Origin: Frondihabitans peucedani
GTDB lineage: Bacteria > Actinomycetota > Actinomycetes > Actinomycetales > Microbacteriaceae
DNA: 64,000 nt
Direction: 5' to 3'
Assembly (NCBI RefSeq): GCF_039537585.1
Contig: NZ_BAABAU010000004.1
Coordinates: 248,001-312,000 of the forward strand
Shown here: piece by piece, positions 26,711-37,496 of the stretch
Layout: each line of letters begins with the position of its first letter
How positions within the stretch are numbered: position 1 is the first letter of the stretch
Program-made: the position numbers and the translations under genes
The notes under the pieces: model-generated
Told to the model about the DNA's origin: nothing
What the model saw: only the letters and a program-made list of their open reading frames with translations
Databases searched by the model: none

Positions 26711-27709
26711 TCAGTTGCGGCGCGCCCGGTCGATCAGATCGGCGCGGGGGTTCTCGTCGGGCAGCGCCTCGGCGAGGGCCTCGACGGCAGCCCGCGCCTT
26801 GTCGCTCAGGTGCGAGGGCACGGCGACCTGGACGGTCGCGAGCAGGTCGCCCTTGCCGTCCTTCGTCTCGACGCCTCGGCCCTTGACGCGGAGGACCCGG
26901 CCGGACGGCGTCCCGGGAGCGACTCGGAGCCGCACCGGATCGCCGTCGAGCGTCGGCACCTCGATGGTCGCGCCGAGGGCGGCCTCCGCGAAGGTGACCG
27001 GCACGTCGAGGCGCAGGTTGAGGTTGTCGCGCTCGAACACCGGGTGCGGGCGGACGGCGATGGTGAGGACGATGTCGCCGGCCTCGCCGCCGTCGAGACT
27101 CGGTTCGCCGCGGCCGCGGAGTCGGATCTTCTGCCCGTCGTGGACGCCCTGCGGGATCCTGACCTTGATCGGCTTGCCCTCGGACTGCGTGAGGCTGATG
27201 GTGTCGCCGACGATGGCGGTGTGGAAGTCGAGCGTGGTGGAGGCGATGACGTCGCGGCCCTTCGTCGGGCCGCCGTTGCCGCGGAAGCCGCCGGAGGTCT
27301 GACCGAAGCCGCCGCCGCCGAACATGCCGCTGAAGATGTCCTCGAAGCCGCCGCCGGACGAGAAGCCGCCGCTGCGGCGACCGCGGGGCTGCTGCCCGAA
27401 CATGCCGCCGAAGACGTCCTCGAAGCCGCCTCCGCCGCCCTGCCCGCCGGCACCGGCGGTGAAGCGGGCGCCGGAGCCCATGGCGCGGATCTGGTCGTAC
27501 TCGCGACGCTGCTCCGGATCGGAGAGCACCGAGTTGGCCTCGCTGATCTCCTTGAACTTGGCCTCGGCTGCGGCGTCGCCCGGGTTCGAGTCGGGGTGGT
27601 ACTTCCGCGCGAGCTTGCGGTAGACCTTCTTGAGCTCGGCCGGCGTGACGTCTTTCGAGACGCCGAGGATGGCGTAGAAGTCTTTGTCGAACCAGTCTTG
27701 GCTTGCCAA
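26711..27709 (-). CDS. dnaJ: DnaJ-type co-chaperone without zinc finger
   Basis: 332-aa J-protein that stimulates DnaK ATPase and delivers substrates. The N-terminal J domain contains YHPDSNPG (the HPD triad) within residues ~9-74. A Gly/Phe-rich linker follows (GGQGGGGGFEDVFGGMF), then two C-terminal beta-barrel substrate domains (DVIASTTLDFHTAIVGDTI, VPTLDGDPVRLRVAPGTPSG). The four CxxCxGxG zinc motifs of classical DnaJ are absent, so it is a class B/CbpA-like protein although it lies in the dnaK operon. ATG 27709. Confidence 0.93.
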   Translation of the reverse strand: MASQDWFDKDFYAILGVSKDVTPAELKKVYRKLARKYHPDSNPGDAAAEAKFKEISEANSVLSDPEQRREYDQIRAMGSGARFTAGAGGQGGGGGFEDVFGGMFGQQPRGRRSGGFSSGGGFEDIFSGMFGGGGFGQTSGGFRGNGGPTKGRDVIASTTLDFHTAIVGDTISLTQSEGKPIKVRIPQGVHDGQKIRLRGRGEPSLDGGEAGDIVLTIAVRPHPVFERDNLNLRLDVPVTFAEAALGATIEVPTLDGDPVRLRVAPGTPSGRVLRVKGRGVETKDGKGDLLATVQVAVPSHLSDKARAAVEALAEALPDENPRADLIDRARRN

Positions 27710-27788
27710 GTGGCGCCGCCTTCCCTGCGCCTGATCAGCGCAGTCGTGTGTTTCTGAAGTCTAGATGTGCGGTGCGATGGAGAATCCC

Positions 27789-27819
27789 GACGGCGGGCCC
27801 CGCACAGGGACCCGCCGTC
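27789..27819 (-). terminator. Intra-operon hairpin between grpE and dnaJ
   Basis: GACGGCGGG and CCCGCCGTC form a perfect 9-bp stem with a 13-base loop, between the grpE stop and the dnaJ start. It lacks a U tract, so it is more likely an attenuating or mRNA-processing/stability element than a full terminator. Confidence 0.6.
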
Positions 27820-27835
27820 GGTGGTGCTGGTGGTG

Positions 27836-28426
27836 CTAGGCCGGGACCGAGACCGCGACCTTGGCTGCGCGGAGGACCCGCTCGCCGAGGACGTAGCCGG
27901 GCTCGATCACGTCGGCCACCGTGTTGACGGTGACGTCGGCCGTGGGGAGCTGCACGATCGCCTCGTGGAACTTCGGGTCGAACACGTCGCCCTTCGCTCC
28001 GATCTGCGTCAGCCCGAAGCGGTCGAACCCGCTGCGGAGCTTCTGCGCGATGACGACCATCGGGCCCTCCTGGAGGTCGCCATGCTGCTCGGCACGGCTG
28101 AGGTCGTCGAGGGCCGGCAGGATCGCGCGGACCACCTCGGCGATGACAGCGTCGCGGTTCGCATCGCGGTCGCGCTCGACGCGCTTCCGGAAGTTGACCA
28201 GCTCGGCCTGCGCCCGGAGCATGTCCTGGCGCATCTCGGCCACGAGGTCGACCTCGGCCTGGTCGAGGATGGCCTCGTCGTCGGCACTGAGCTCGACGTC
28301 GGGGCCCTCGGCCTCGATCAGGTCGTCCACCCCGTCGACGTCGGCGGTGCCGCCGTCTTCGGAGGGGGACTCGGTCGACGGCGTCTCGATCGGCTCCTCG
28401 TCGGGAGTGTTCTTGTCGTCAGCCAT
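27836..28426 (-). CDS. grpE: Nucleotide exchange factor GrpE
   Basis: Releases ADP from DnaK. 196 aa: an acidic disordered N-terminus of ~65 residues, then a long helix (LVAEMRQDMLRAQAELVNFRK, RVERDRD) and the C-terminal beta domain with FGLTQIGAKGDVFDPKFHEA and VADVIEPGYVLGERVLRAAKV. It starts three bases after the dnaK stop. Confidence 0.95.
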   Translation of the reverse strand: MADDKNTPDEEPIETPSTESPSEDGGTADVDGVDDLIEAEGPDVELSADDEAILDQAEVDLVAEMRQDMLRAQAELVNFRKRVERDRDANRDAVIAEVVRAILPALDDLSRAEQHGDLQEGPMVVIAQKLRSGFDRFGLTQIGAKGDVFDPKFHEAIVQLPTADVTVNTVADVIEPGYVLGERVLRAAKVAVSVPA

Positions 28427-28429
28427 CGG

Positions 28430-30289
<1,860 letters not shown>

Positions 30290-30339
30290 GTGGCTGTTCT
30301 CCTTTGTCGTGCTCGGTACTGCTAAGTCTGTCGTCGGGG

Positions 30340-30360
30340 GTTGAGTCCGACAGGCTCAAG
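30340..30360 (-). promoter_or_regulatory. HAIR operator 1 of the dnaK operon
   Basis: GTTGAGT-CCGACAG-GCTCAAG: inverted 7-bp arms with a 7-bp spacer, differing from the consensus only in the outer base of one arm and one inner base. It lies 51 bp upstream of the dnaK ATG. Target of HspR. Confidence 0.85.
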
Positions 30361-30401
30361 TTTAGTCGCGCACGGAGTCGAGTCAAGTTCTGAAGCTGGA
30401 A

Positions 30402-30422
30402 GTTGAGCCAGAACGACTCAAG
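30402..30422 (-). promoter_or_regulatory. HAIR operator 2 of the dnaK operon
   Basis: GTTGAGC-CAGAACG-ACTCAAG: second HAIR-like repeat, centred 62 bp from operator 1, about six helical turns, so both can be occupied on the same face. Confidence 0.82.
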
Positions 30423-30458
30423 TTCTTCTCTTTCGCGACCCCGAGCATCCTGCGCACG

Positions 30459-30582
30459 AAAAAAGCCGCCCGGAGGCGGCGTGATGAAAGAGGCGGGCCC
30501 GAGGGGAGGGCTGCCACGACCGGGGCGACACGACCGTGGCCCCCCACCGGTCGTGTCGTCCCCGCAGATGTCGCGGCAGCCC
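30459..30582. ncRNA. Structured intergenic RNA candidate with a minus-strand terminator (6C-like?)
   Basis: In the 343-bp gap between the dnaK operators and the response-regulator gene, an outer stem GGGCTGCC (30508-30515)/GGCAGCCC (30575-30582) encloses a perfect 11-bp hairpin, CGACACGACCG/CGGTCGTGTCG (30526-30558). Its plus-strand loop carries six consecutive C residues, as in actinobacterial 6C RNA hairpins. However, only one C6 loop is visible, and the nearby GCCGCC-CGGA-GGCGGC hairpin has its U tract on the minus strand (30459-30464), so a minus-strand small RNA ending there is equally possible. No protein-coding gene is supported here. Confidence 0.38.
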
Positions 30583-30765
30583 CTCTGGCGCTCTCGATGA
30601 TTCGGGCATCGAGGTCGGCGTCTCTTCCGACGCCATCAGAATCTCACCAACCGAAACAGTTCGACAGAATCACAAATGATGGCACCCGAACGGGGGGTAC
30701 GGAGCCGGGAGGGACGGTACCGTAGCCGAAACAGAGGAACCCTAGACTGCAGCCAGGAGGCTCCG

Positions 30766-31431
30766 ATGAGCGAGGACACGCCCCTTCCGGTGCTGAGAGT
30801 GGCCCTGGTCGAGGACCACGAGATCGTCGCGGTCGGATTCGCCGAGCTCCTCCGCGACTACCCCGACATCCGCGTGGTCGCGGTGACCCCCACCGTCCGC
30901 GGCCTCGACCTCGTCGAGACCCCCGTCGACCTCGTCGTGCTCGACCTCCGCCTCGGCGACGGATCGAGTGCCACCGACAACATCCGGCAGCTGCTCGACG
31001 CCGGCGCCGACGTGCTGATCCTGACCGCGGCGGAGGACCCGCACGCGATCCGGGCCGCCGCCAAGGCCGGCGCGCTGGGGATCGTCCGCAAGTCGCAGCC
31101 GCTCGAGGAGCTGGTCGAGGCGATCCGCGACGCGGCCAGCGGAGCGACCGTGGCCGGGCTCGACTGGGCCGCCGCCATCGACGGCGACGCCGGGCTCGCC
31201 GACGCCGGGCTCAGCGCCCGCGAGCGCGAGATCCTGGCCCTCTACGCCTCGGGCGAGAAGGCGCAGTCGGTCGCCTACCTGACCAACCTCTCGAAGTCGA
31301 CGGTCGCCAACTACGTCTCCAGGATCCGCGCCAAGTACGCCAACGCCGGCCGGCCCGCGCACACCAAGGTCGATCTGCACCGGCGCGCAGCAGAGGACGG
31401 GCTGATCGGCGAGGACGGGCACCGCGCGTGA
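30766..31431 (+). CDS. NarL/LuxR-type response regulator
   Basis: 221-aa two-component regulator. The receiver domain has the acidic pair in VALVEDHEIVAVG, phosphoacceptor D60 (LVVLDLRLGDG), T in ILTAAED and the lysine in GIVRKSQPLEEL. The C-terminal LuxR helix-turn-helix is SAREREILALYASGEKAQSV with NLSKSTVANYVSRIRAKY. ATG 30766 has AGGAGG seven bases upstream. First of four genes coupled by GTGA or ATGA overlaps; the partner kinase follows directly. Confidence 0.92.
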   Translation: MSEDTPLPVLRVALVEDHEIVAVGFAELLRDYPDIRVVAVTPTVRGLDLVETPVDLVVLDLRLGDGSSATDNIRQLLDAGADVLILTAAEDPHAIRAAAKAGALGIVRKSQPLEELVEAIRDAASGATVAGLDWAAAIDGDAGLADAGLSAREREILALYASGEKAQSVAYLTNLSKSTVANYVSRIRAKYANAGRPAHTKVDLHRRAAEDGLIGEDGHRA

Positions 31432-32615
31432 TCCTGCCGGCCCGGCGCGACCTGGGAGACGCCGAACTCGGCCTCACCCGGATCCTCTACCTCTCGGTGG
31501 GCATCGGCGGGCTCGTCTACGCGATCGTCGGCTACGGCAAGGCGGCCACCGAGTTCCCGTCGCTGCAGCCGTGGTGGGCGGTGTCGACCTACGCGATCGC
31601 GGCCGTCGGGCCGGTGCTGCTCGGAGCGCTCGCCCTGTGGGCTCCCCTCCGACTCCTCGACGCGCTGGCGAGCATCTACGGCCTCCTGTTCGCGGCGATC
31701 ATGATCAGCTGGCGGCCGGCGATGCTGGCGCCGGGCCTGCCCGACAGCAACTCACCGTGGACGAACGACCTCATGGCCGTGGCAGCCGTCGCCGTCGCCA
31801 TCTGCTGGCGGACCAGGTCGATCTGGGTCTACGTGCTCCTCACGGCCGTCCTGTCGGGTGCGATCCGCTACCTCGCCGACCCCGAGGTCGGCTGGAAGAT
31901 CGCGGTGCTCGACCTCTCGTACAACCTCCTCTTCGACTCCGTCTTCGTCTCACTCACCCTCGTGACCCGGCTCAGCGCCAGGCGGCTCGACCTCGCCGCG
32001 GAGGCTGCCCGGCAGAAGACCTCGGGGGAGGCCGAGGCGTCGGCCCGCGTGCAGCAGCGGGTGCGGATCGACGCGCTGGTCCACGACCACGTGCTCTCCG
32101 CCCTCCTGATCGCGTCGCGCGCCGACGGCGAGCCCACGCCCGCCCTCCGGGAGCTCGCCTCGTCGACGCTGTCGATGCTCCGCGACGACGCGGTGCTCCC
32201 TCAGGTCCCGCTGAGCCTCGACGACTTCGTCAACCGCCTGCGGTCGTCCGTGACCAGTCAGAGCGACGGCATCGGCTTCGTGGCCACCGCCGACGGCGCC
32301 GGCGACATCCCCTCCGACATCGCGCAGGCGCTCCTCGAGGCCACCGCCGAAGCCGTCAAGAACTCCCTCCGGCACGCCGACCGCGGCGACCGGCCCACCT
32401 GGCGGCAGGTGTCCGTGTCGGCCTCCGGCGAGGGCGTCGAGATCCGCGTGAGCGACAACGGACGCGGATTCAACAGCCGCAGGATCCCGCCCGAGCGGCT
32501 CGGGGTCCGGGTGTCCATCCGCGGCCGCATGGCGACGGTCCCCGGCGGCAGCGCCGAGGTCGAGAGCGCGCGCGGCGTCGGAACCCGGGTCGCGCTCGGC
32601 TGGTCGGCCAGATGA
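31428..32615 (+). CDS. Sensor histidine kinase (NarX/DesK-like)
   Basis: 395 aa. The N-terminal ~180 residues contain about six membrane segments and no obvious extracytoplasmic domain, suggesting sensing in or at the membrane. The dimerisation/phosphoacceptor helix is RVRIDALVHDHVLSALL with H219 or H221; the HATPase domain has EATAEAVKNSLRHAD (N box), VSDNGRGFN and GVGTRVALGW. GTG 31428 overlaps the regulator stop. Signal unknown. Confidence 0.88.
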   Translation: MILPARRDLGDAELGLTRILYLSVGIGGLVYAIVGYGKAATEFPSLQPWWAVSTYAIAAVGPVLLGALALWAPLRLLDALASIYGLLFAAIMISWRPAMLAPGLPDSNSPWTNDLMAVAAVAVAICWRTRSIWVYVLLTAVLSGAIRYLADPEVGWKIAVLDLSYNLLFDSVFVSLTLVTRLSARRLDLAAEAARQKTSGEAEASARVQQRVRIDALVHDHVLSALLIASRADGEPTPALRELASSTLSMLRDDAVLPQVPLSLDDFVNRLRSSVTSQSDGIGFVATADGAGDIPSDIAQALLEATAEAVKNSLRHADRGDRPTWRQVSVSASGEGVEIRVSDNGRGFNSRRIPPERLGVRVSIRGRMATVPGGSAEVESARGVGTRVALGWSAR

Positions 32616-33688
32616 GCGGGAAGAGCGGGTCGACCTTCCTGCAGCTGACGGGGCGCGGCACCACCGCGCTGTTCGCGCTCTTCGCGGTCGTCCACACCGC
32701 GCTCTGCATCTACGGGCTGCGCTCCGACAAGGTCCCTGCCTTCGCCCTGCTCGCGCTGGTCGCGATCCTGGTGGCGGGCTGGGTCATGACCCGGCCGAGC
32801 GACGACCCGATCCCGCTGCGGTCGACGCTCCTCGTCGTGGCTCTCACGACCGTCACGTCGCTGAACGTCTGGAACCTGCCCGACCGCGGCTGGCCCGGCT
32901 GGGCCACCTGGCACTGGGGCGCCGTGACCTTCGTGCTGTTCCTCCTCACCCTGCGGGGGCGGCCGGGCTGGTCGTGGATCGGCTTCGGGTCGATGACCGT
33001 CCTGGCGATCGCGTGGAGCGTCGACGTCGGCCGCGGGGCCGCCGCCGGCTTCGGCTTCGTCGTGCGGTCGGCGGCGCTGATGCTCGTGGTCTGGCTGTTC
33101 TCGATCCTGCTGTCGCGGACCAGGGCGTCGATCCGCCGCCTGCAGGACGCCGAGCTCGGCCGCGTGCGCGACGAGACGACGTCGGCGGCCGCGCTGGAGG
33201 AGCAGAACTCCCGCCTCGACCAGCTGCGCGCGGCGGCGACACCGGCACTCGAGCGCCTCCTCCGCGCCGAGACCCTCACCGACGACGACCGTCGCGCCTT
33301 CACCCTCGCCGAGGCCGCGCTCCGCGACCAGCTGCGCGCCAGCAACCTCGCCACGGCCCAGGTCGCCGAGGCCGCCACCCGGGCCCGGTCGCGCGGCGTC
33401 GACGTCTCGCTGCTCGACGACCGAGCAGGCGCCGACGTGCCGCCCGCCGTGCAGGACCGGATCGAGGCCGCCCTCGTCGAGCACCTCGACGCCGCCACCA
33501 GCGGGCGGATCGTGGCCCGACTCCTGCCCGACGGACGCGAGACCATCGCGACCGTCCTGGCGTCCGACGGCGAGGCGACGACGCGCGTGACGATCACCGA
33601 GGAGGGCGACGGGTCCGCCCCCGCTGACGCGACGCGGCTCGACACCGCTACCGGTCGTTCACCGGTTCGCGGTAGCGTCGCGCCATGA
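32612..33688 (+). CDS. Membrane protein partner of the two-component system
   Basis: 358 aa. Five or six membrane segments (residues ~15-170, for example TTALFALFAVVHTALCIYG and LMLVVWLFSILLSR) are followed by a helical, charged cytoplasmic half (SAAALEEQNSRLDQLRAAATP) and a small C-terminal alpha/beta part. It has the layout of a histidine kinase but no histidine phosphoacceptor and no ATP-binding N/G boxes. ATG 32612 overlaps the kinase stop. It may be a degenerate kinase-like sensor or modulator. Confidence 0.75.
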   Translation: MSGKSGSTFLQLTGRGTTALFALFAVVHTALCIYGLRSDKVPAFALLALVAILVAGWVMTRPSDDPIPLRSTLLVVALTTVTSLNVWNLPDRGWPGWATWHWGAVTFVLFLLTLRGRPGWSWIGFGSMTVLAIAWSVDVGRGAAAGFGFVVRSAALMLVVWLFSILLSRTRASIRRLQDAELGRVRDETTSAAALEEQNSRLDQLRAAATPALERLLRAETLTDDDRRAFTLAEAALRDQLRASNLATAQVAEAATRARSRGVDVSLLDDRAGADVPPAVQDRIEAALVEHLDAATSGRIVARLLPDGRETIATVLASDGEATTRVTITEEGDGSAPADATRLDTATGRSPVRGSVAP

Positions 33689-35067
33689 CCGAGGCGACGC
33701 TTGCCGACACCACCCCGATCCCCCGTCGCCGCATCGTCTCGTGGGCCCTCTGGGACTGGGGCTCCGCCGCCTTCAACGCCGTCGTCACGACCTTCGTCTT
33801 CAGCACGTACCTCGCATCGGCGTCGTTCGTCTCGCCCGCCATCGTGGCCGCGGCAGGCGACGACGCGACCAATCCGGCGCTCGTGGCCGCCAAGTCGCAC
33901 AACGCGACCGTCATCTCGACCGCGCTGACGATCGCGGGCATCCTGGTCGCCCTGCTGGCGCCGATCCTCGGCCAGAGGTCGGACGGCTCCGGTCGGCGGA
34001 AGCGCTGGCTCGGGATCAACTCCGGCGTGCTGGTACTGGTCATGGCGGCGATGGTCTTCGTCGTGCCGGCACCGCCCTACCTCCTCCTCGGCGCGACGCT
34101 GCTCGCCGTCGGCAACCTCGTCTTCGAGTTCGCGAGCGTCAACTACAACGCGATGCTCGTGCAGGTGTCGACGCCGAAGACCATCGGCCGCGTGTCGAGC
34201 TGGGGCTGGGGCGCCGGGTACCTCGGCGGCATCGTCCTGCTCGTGCTGCTGCTGGTGCTGTTCCTGCAGAGCTTCGGCGTCGAGGGGCAGACGGGCCTGC
34301 TCGGGCTGGCGTCCACTCCGGCGGGCGGCGTCTGGAGCGTGCGGATCGCGATCCTGGTCTCCGCGGTCTGGTTCGGCGCCTTCGCCATCCCCCTGCTGCT
34401 GAACGTCCCCGAGATTCCCGCCCACGACACACGCGAGCGCAGGATCGGCATCGTCGCCTCGTACCGGAGACTCGGGCACACGATCGCGCAGCTCTACCGC
34501 CGGAACCCGCAGGTGCTCCTCTTCTTGGCGGCGTCGGCTGTGTTCCGCGACGGCATCGCGGCCGTCTTCACCTTCGGGGCCATCATCGCCTCGCAGGTCT
34601 TCGGCTTCACCACGAGCGAGGTCATCTACTTCGCCGTGGCCGCGAACGTCATGGCCGGGATCGGCGCGTTCGCCGCGGGCAGCCTCGACGACCGGCTCGG
34701 CGCCAAGGCGATCATCATCGCGTCGCTGACGGGGCTCGTCCTGGCCGCGACGGCCATCCTGTTCGTCGGCGACGGCAAGACCGGCTTCTGGATCTGCGGC
34801 CTGTTCCTGTCGATCTTCGTCGGGCCCGCGCAGTCGGCGTCGCGGTCGTTCCTGGCGCGCGTCACGCCGAGCGGCCGCGAGGGCGAAGTCTTCGGGCTCT
34901 ACGCCACGACCGGGCGCGCGGTCAGCTTCCTGGCGCCTGCCCTGTTCACCCTGTTCGTCGCGCTGACCGGCGACACCCGGTTCGGCGCCGTCGGGATCGC
35001 CATCGTGCTGCTCGCCGGGCTCGCGCTGATGACCCGGGTGCGGTCGGTGCAGCGGGAGATCGACTAG
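33685..35067 (+). CDS. MFS transporter of the UMF1/Atg22-like family
   Basis: 460-aa permease with twelve membrane segments. The start SWALWDWGSAAFNAVVTTFV and the loop GQRSDGSGRRKRWLG (motif A) are typical of the UMF1 group of major facilitators; PAQSASRSFLARVTPSGREG is the matching second-half loop. Overlaps the previous gene by ATGA, so it is translated with the two-component unit and may be its target or cargo. Substrate unknown. Confidence 0.85.
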   Translation: MTEATLADTTPIPRRRIVSWALWDWGSAAFNAVVTTFVFSTYLASASFVSPAIVAAAGDDATNPALVAAKSHNATVISTALTIAGILVALLAPILGQRSDGSGRRKRWLGINSGVLVLVMAAMVFVVPAPPYLLLGATLLAVGNLVFEFASVNYNAMLVQVSTPKTIGRVSSWGWGAGYLGGIVLLVLLLVLFLQSFGVEGQTGLLGLASTPAGGVWSVRIAILVSAVWFGAFAIPLLLNVPEIPAHDTRERRIGIVASYRRLGHTIAQLYRRNPQVLLFLAASAVFRDGIAAVFTFGAIIASQVFGFTTSEVIYFAVAANVMAGIGAFAAGSLDDRLGAKAIIIASLTGLVLAATAILFVGDGKTGFWICGLFLSIFVGPAQSASRSFLARVTPSGREGEVFGLYATTGRAVSFLAPALFTLFVALTGDTRFGAVGIAIVLLAGLALMTRVRSVQREID

Positions 35068-35148
35068 CGCCGTGTCGCTCGGGGTCGGCGGCGGCGGGCT
35101 GATCCTGCGCTCCGGACGTGCGGTCGGCGGGCCCTCTACGCTGGAGGA

Positions 35149-36441
35149 ATGGCCACCTTCGATGACGACTACGTCGTGCGCACCTTCTCTCCGAGCCTTG
35201 TCGACGGCAAGCCCGACCAGGCCACCGAGGCGTGGCTCGCAGCGACGCGCATCGGTTTCCACGAGGACAGCGACCCCGACTCCGTCCGCGAGTCGGCCAT
35301 CGGGGCGATCGACGACGGGCGCGTGTTCACCGGCGTCTACGCCAGGAACCCGGTTGCAGGATCACTCGGCGACGACTGGCCCGTCGGCACCTACGCGGGC
35401 TACACGAAGTCGATCAACGTCGGCGGCGGGGCGCTCGTCGACTCCTACCTCGTCTCGGACGTCACCGTCCGCGCCACGCACCGCCGCCGCGGGATGCTCC
35501 GGCACCTGATGACCGACCGGCTCGCGGCAGCCGCGGCCTCGGGCCACGCGCTGGCCGCGCTCACCGCGAGCGAGTCGACGATCTACCGGCGCTTCGGCTT
35601 CGGCCCGGCGACGCGCAAGCGCAGCATCGTGATCGACCGACGATCGCCCTTCGCGCTGCTCGCGCAGCCCGGCGGCCGCGTCGAGATGGCCTCGCCTACC
35701 GAGCTGGCGACCGTGGCGCCGCGCGTCTTCGCCCAGTTCCACGCGACGACCCCCGGATCCGTCGACCGGCAGGGTCAGTACGCGAACGCCTACAACGGGC
35801 TCGACTACGGCACCGCCAAGCCCGACAAGAACGTCCGCGCCGCGATCCACGTGCCGTCGCCCGGGGCTCCGGCCGACGGCTACGTCCTGTACTCGATGGT
35901 GTCCGACGGCCCGCTCTCCGTGCTCAAGGTCGGCGACCTGGTGGCGCCGACGCGCGACGCGTTCCTCGGGCTCTGGGACTTCCTCGGCGCGATCGACCTC
36001 GTCGACGAGATCCGCTGGAGCCGGGCCCCCGTCGAGAACCCGCTGCTGCACGCCCTCGCCGGCAGTCGCGACCTGAAGACCGTCGGCGAGTCCGACCACG
36101 TGTGGCTGCGCGTGCTCGATGCTCCGGCCGCCCTGTCGGCGCGCCCGTACGGTCACGACGGGTCGCTCACGCTGCGGGTGCACGACAAGCTGGGCCACGC
36201 CGACGGCACCTTCCGTCTCGACGTCACCGACGGCGCGGGCCACGCGACCCGCGTCGGCGAGAACGCTCCGGCCGCCCTCGAGCTCGACGCGGCCACCCTC
36301 GCCACGCTGTACCTCGGCGGGGTGTCGGCCAGCCTCCTCGGCTCGGCCGGGCTCGTCGCCGAGCACCGCCAGGGCGCGCTCGGCGAGGCCACGCGGATGT
36401 TCGCGCAGGATCGGCCGGTCTACGGGGTGACCGACTTCTAG
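35149..36441 (+). CDS. Eis-like GNAT N-acetyltransferase
   Basis: 430 aa in the Eis layout: a GNAT domain containing VSDVTVRATHRRRGMLRHLM (acetyl-CoA-binding R/Q-x-x-G-x-A-type loop) and ALAALTASESTIYRRFGFG, a second degenerate GNAT domain, and a C-terminal SCP2-like domain ending MFAQDRPVYGVTDF. The free C-terminal carboxylate is catalytic in Eis. Members acetylate amines on diverse substrates; no substrate can be named here. ATG 35149 is near TACGCT, so it is likely leaderless. Confidence 0.87.
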   Translation: MATFDDDYVVRTFSPSLVDGKPDQATEAWLAATRIGFHEDSDPDSVRESAIGAIDDGRVFTGVYARNPVAGSLGDDWPVGTYAGYTKSINVGGGALVDSYLVSDVTVRATHRRRGMLRHLMTDRLAAAAASGHALAALTASESTIYRRFGFGPATRKRSIVIDRRSPFALLAQPGGRVEMASPTELATVAPRVFAQFHATTPGSVDRQGQYANAYNGLDYGTAKPDKNVRAAIHVPSPGAPADGYVLYSMVSDGPLSVLKVGDLVAPTRDAFLGLWDFLGAIDLVDEIRWSRAPVENPLLHALAGSRDLKTVGESDHVWLRVLDAPAALSARPYGHDGSLTLRVHDKLGHADGTFRLDVTDGAGHATRVGENAPAALELDAATLATLYLGGVSASLLGSAGLVAEHRQGALGEATRMFAQDRPVYGVTDF

Positions 36442-36500
36442 GCGTTCTCGCCCGGCCGCGCCATCCTGCCCGGTCCTGCCGGCTCGTCGCGTCGAGCGGG

Positions 36501-36540
36501 CCGGATCGCACGCTTCTGCGGCCGAGACCGTGCGATTCGG
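36501..36540. repeat. 12-bp imperfect inverted repeat downstream of the Eis-like gene
   Basis: CCGGATCGCACG and CGTGCGATTCGG pair in 11 of 12 positions around a 16-base loop. There is no T tract, so it may be a weak terminator or a protein-binding dyad upstream of the next gene. Confidence 0.6.
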
Positions 36541-36619
36541 CCCTCTCGCCGCGCGGAGACGAGAGAGAGGCGGGCGGCGGGCGCTGGCGGCGAGGAGCGC
36601 GGACTGGTTGGCTGGGGGC

Positions 36620-37417
36620 ATGTCGATCCAGTCCACGGCCGAGAAGGCCGAACTCCTCCGCTCCCTCCACGTGCCCGGCGACCCGCTGATCGTGACCAAC
36701 GTCTGGGACAGCATCACCGCCCGCATCGTCGCGGGCACGCCCGGCGTCAAGGCGCTGGCGACCGCGAGCCACTCCATCTCCGAGGCGCACGGCGTCGAGG
36801 ACGGCGAGGGGCTCGACATCGACGAGGCCCTCGCCGCGGCTCAGCTCATCGTGCGCTCGGTCGACCTGCCCGTGTCGGTCGACTTCGAGAAGGCCTACGC
36901 GCAGGATGCCGCGGGCACCCGGGACAACGTCCTGCGCCTCATCGAGGCGGGCGCCGCCGGCCTGAACCTCGAAGACTCGCGCGGGCGGGACAAGGCCGAC
37001 CTGTACGACCTCGACACGCAGGTGTCGAAGGTGGCCGCCGCGCGGGCCGCGGGCGACCGCGCCGGCGTCCCGCTCGTGATCAACGCGCGCGTCGACGCGC
37101 TCGCGGGCGACCCCGAGGCGTGGGACGACGCGATCCTGCGGGCCAACGCGTACCTCGACGCCGGGGCCGACGTCGCCTTCGTGCTCGGGCTGAAGACGGA
37201 GCAGCAGGTCGCCGACGCGGTCGAGCAGATCCACGGCCGGGTGTCGGTGATCTCGGGCCCGGGCTCGGTGCCGCTCGCACGGCTCGCGGAGCTCGGCGTG
37301 TCGCGCGTCAGCTTCGGCCCCGGGACCATGGGGATCACCCTGGCGCACCTGCGCGCGGCAGCCGAGACGCTCACCGCTCGCGGCGAGTACCCGGGCGAGC
37401 TGGGGTTCGCCTTCTAG
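36620..37417 (+). CDS. PEP mutase / isocitrate lyase family protein
   Basis: 265-aa TIM-barrel enzyme. PLIVTNVWDSITARIV, ATASHSISEAHGVEDGE, DLPVSVDFEKAYA (metal-binding Asp), AGLNLEDSRG and PLVINARVDAL are the family segments. It lacks the KKCGH loop of true isocitrate lyases and resembles the oxaloacetate decarboxylase/carboxyphosphonoenolpyruvate mutase-like branch. Exact reaction unknown. ATG 36620 is preceded by GGGGGC. Confidence 0.82.
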   Translation: MSIQSTAEKAELLRSLHVPGDPLIVTNVWDSITARIVAGTPGVKALATASHSISEAHGVEDGEGLDIDEALAAAQLIVRSVDLPVSVDFEKAYAQDAAGTRDNVLRLIEAGAAGLNLEDSRGRDKADLYDLDTQVSKVAAARAAGDRAGVPLVINARVDALAGDPEAWDDAILRANAYLDAGADVAFVLGLKTEQQVADAVEQIHGRVSVISGPGSVPLARLAELGVSRVSFGPGTMGITLAHLRAAAETLTARGEYPGELGFAF

Positions 37418-37496
37418 AGCCTGTGGAGAACTTCCCCGCGCGCTCTCGGGATGCTCTAGTGTCAGCGGCATCGACCCGCTGACGACAGGAGACACC

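Noticed and set aside
32710-35262. 850-codon minus-strand frame opposite the membrane partner and MFS genes
   Set aside because: Composition (Arg/Asp/Glu/Gly repeats) is that of an antisense frame; the real genes on the plus strand are well supported.
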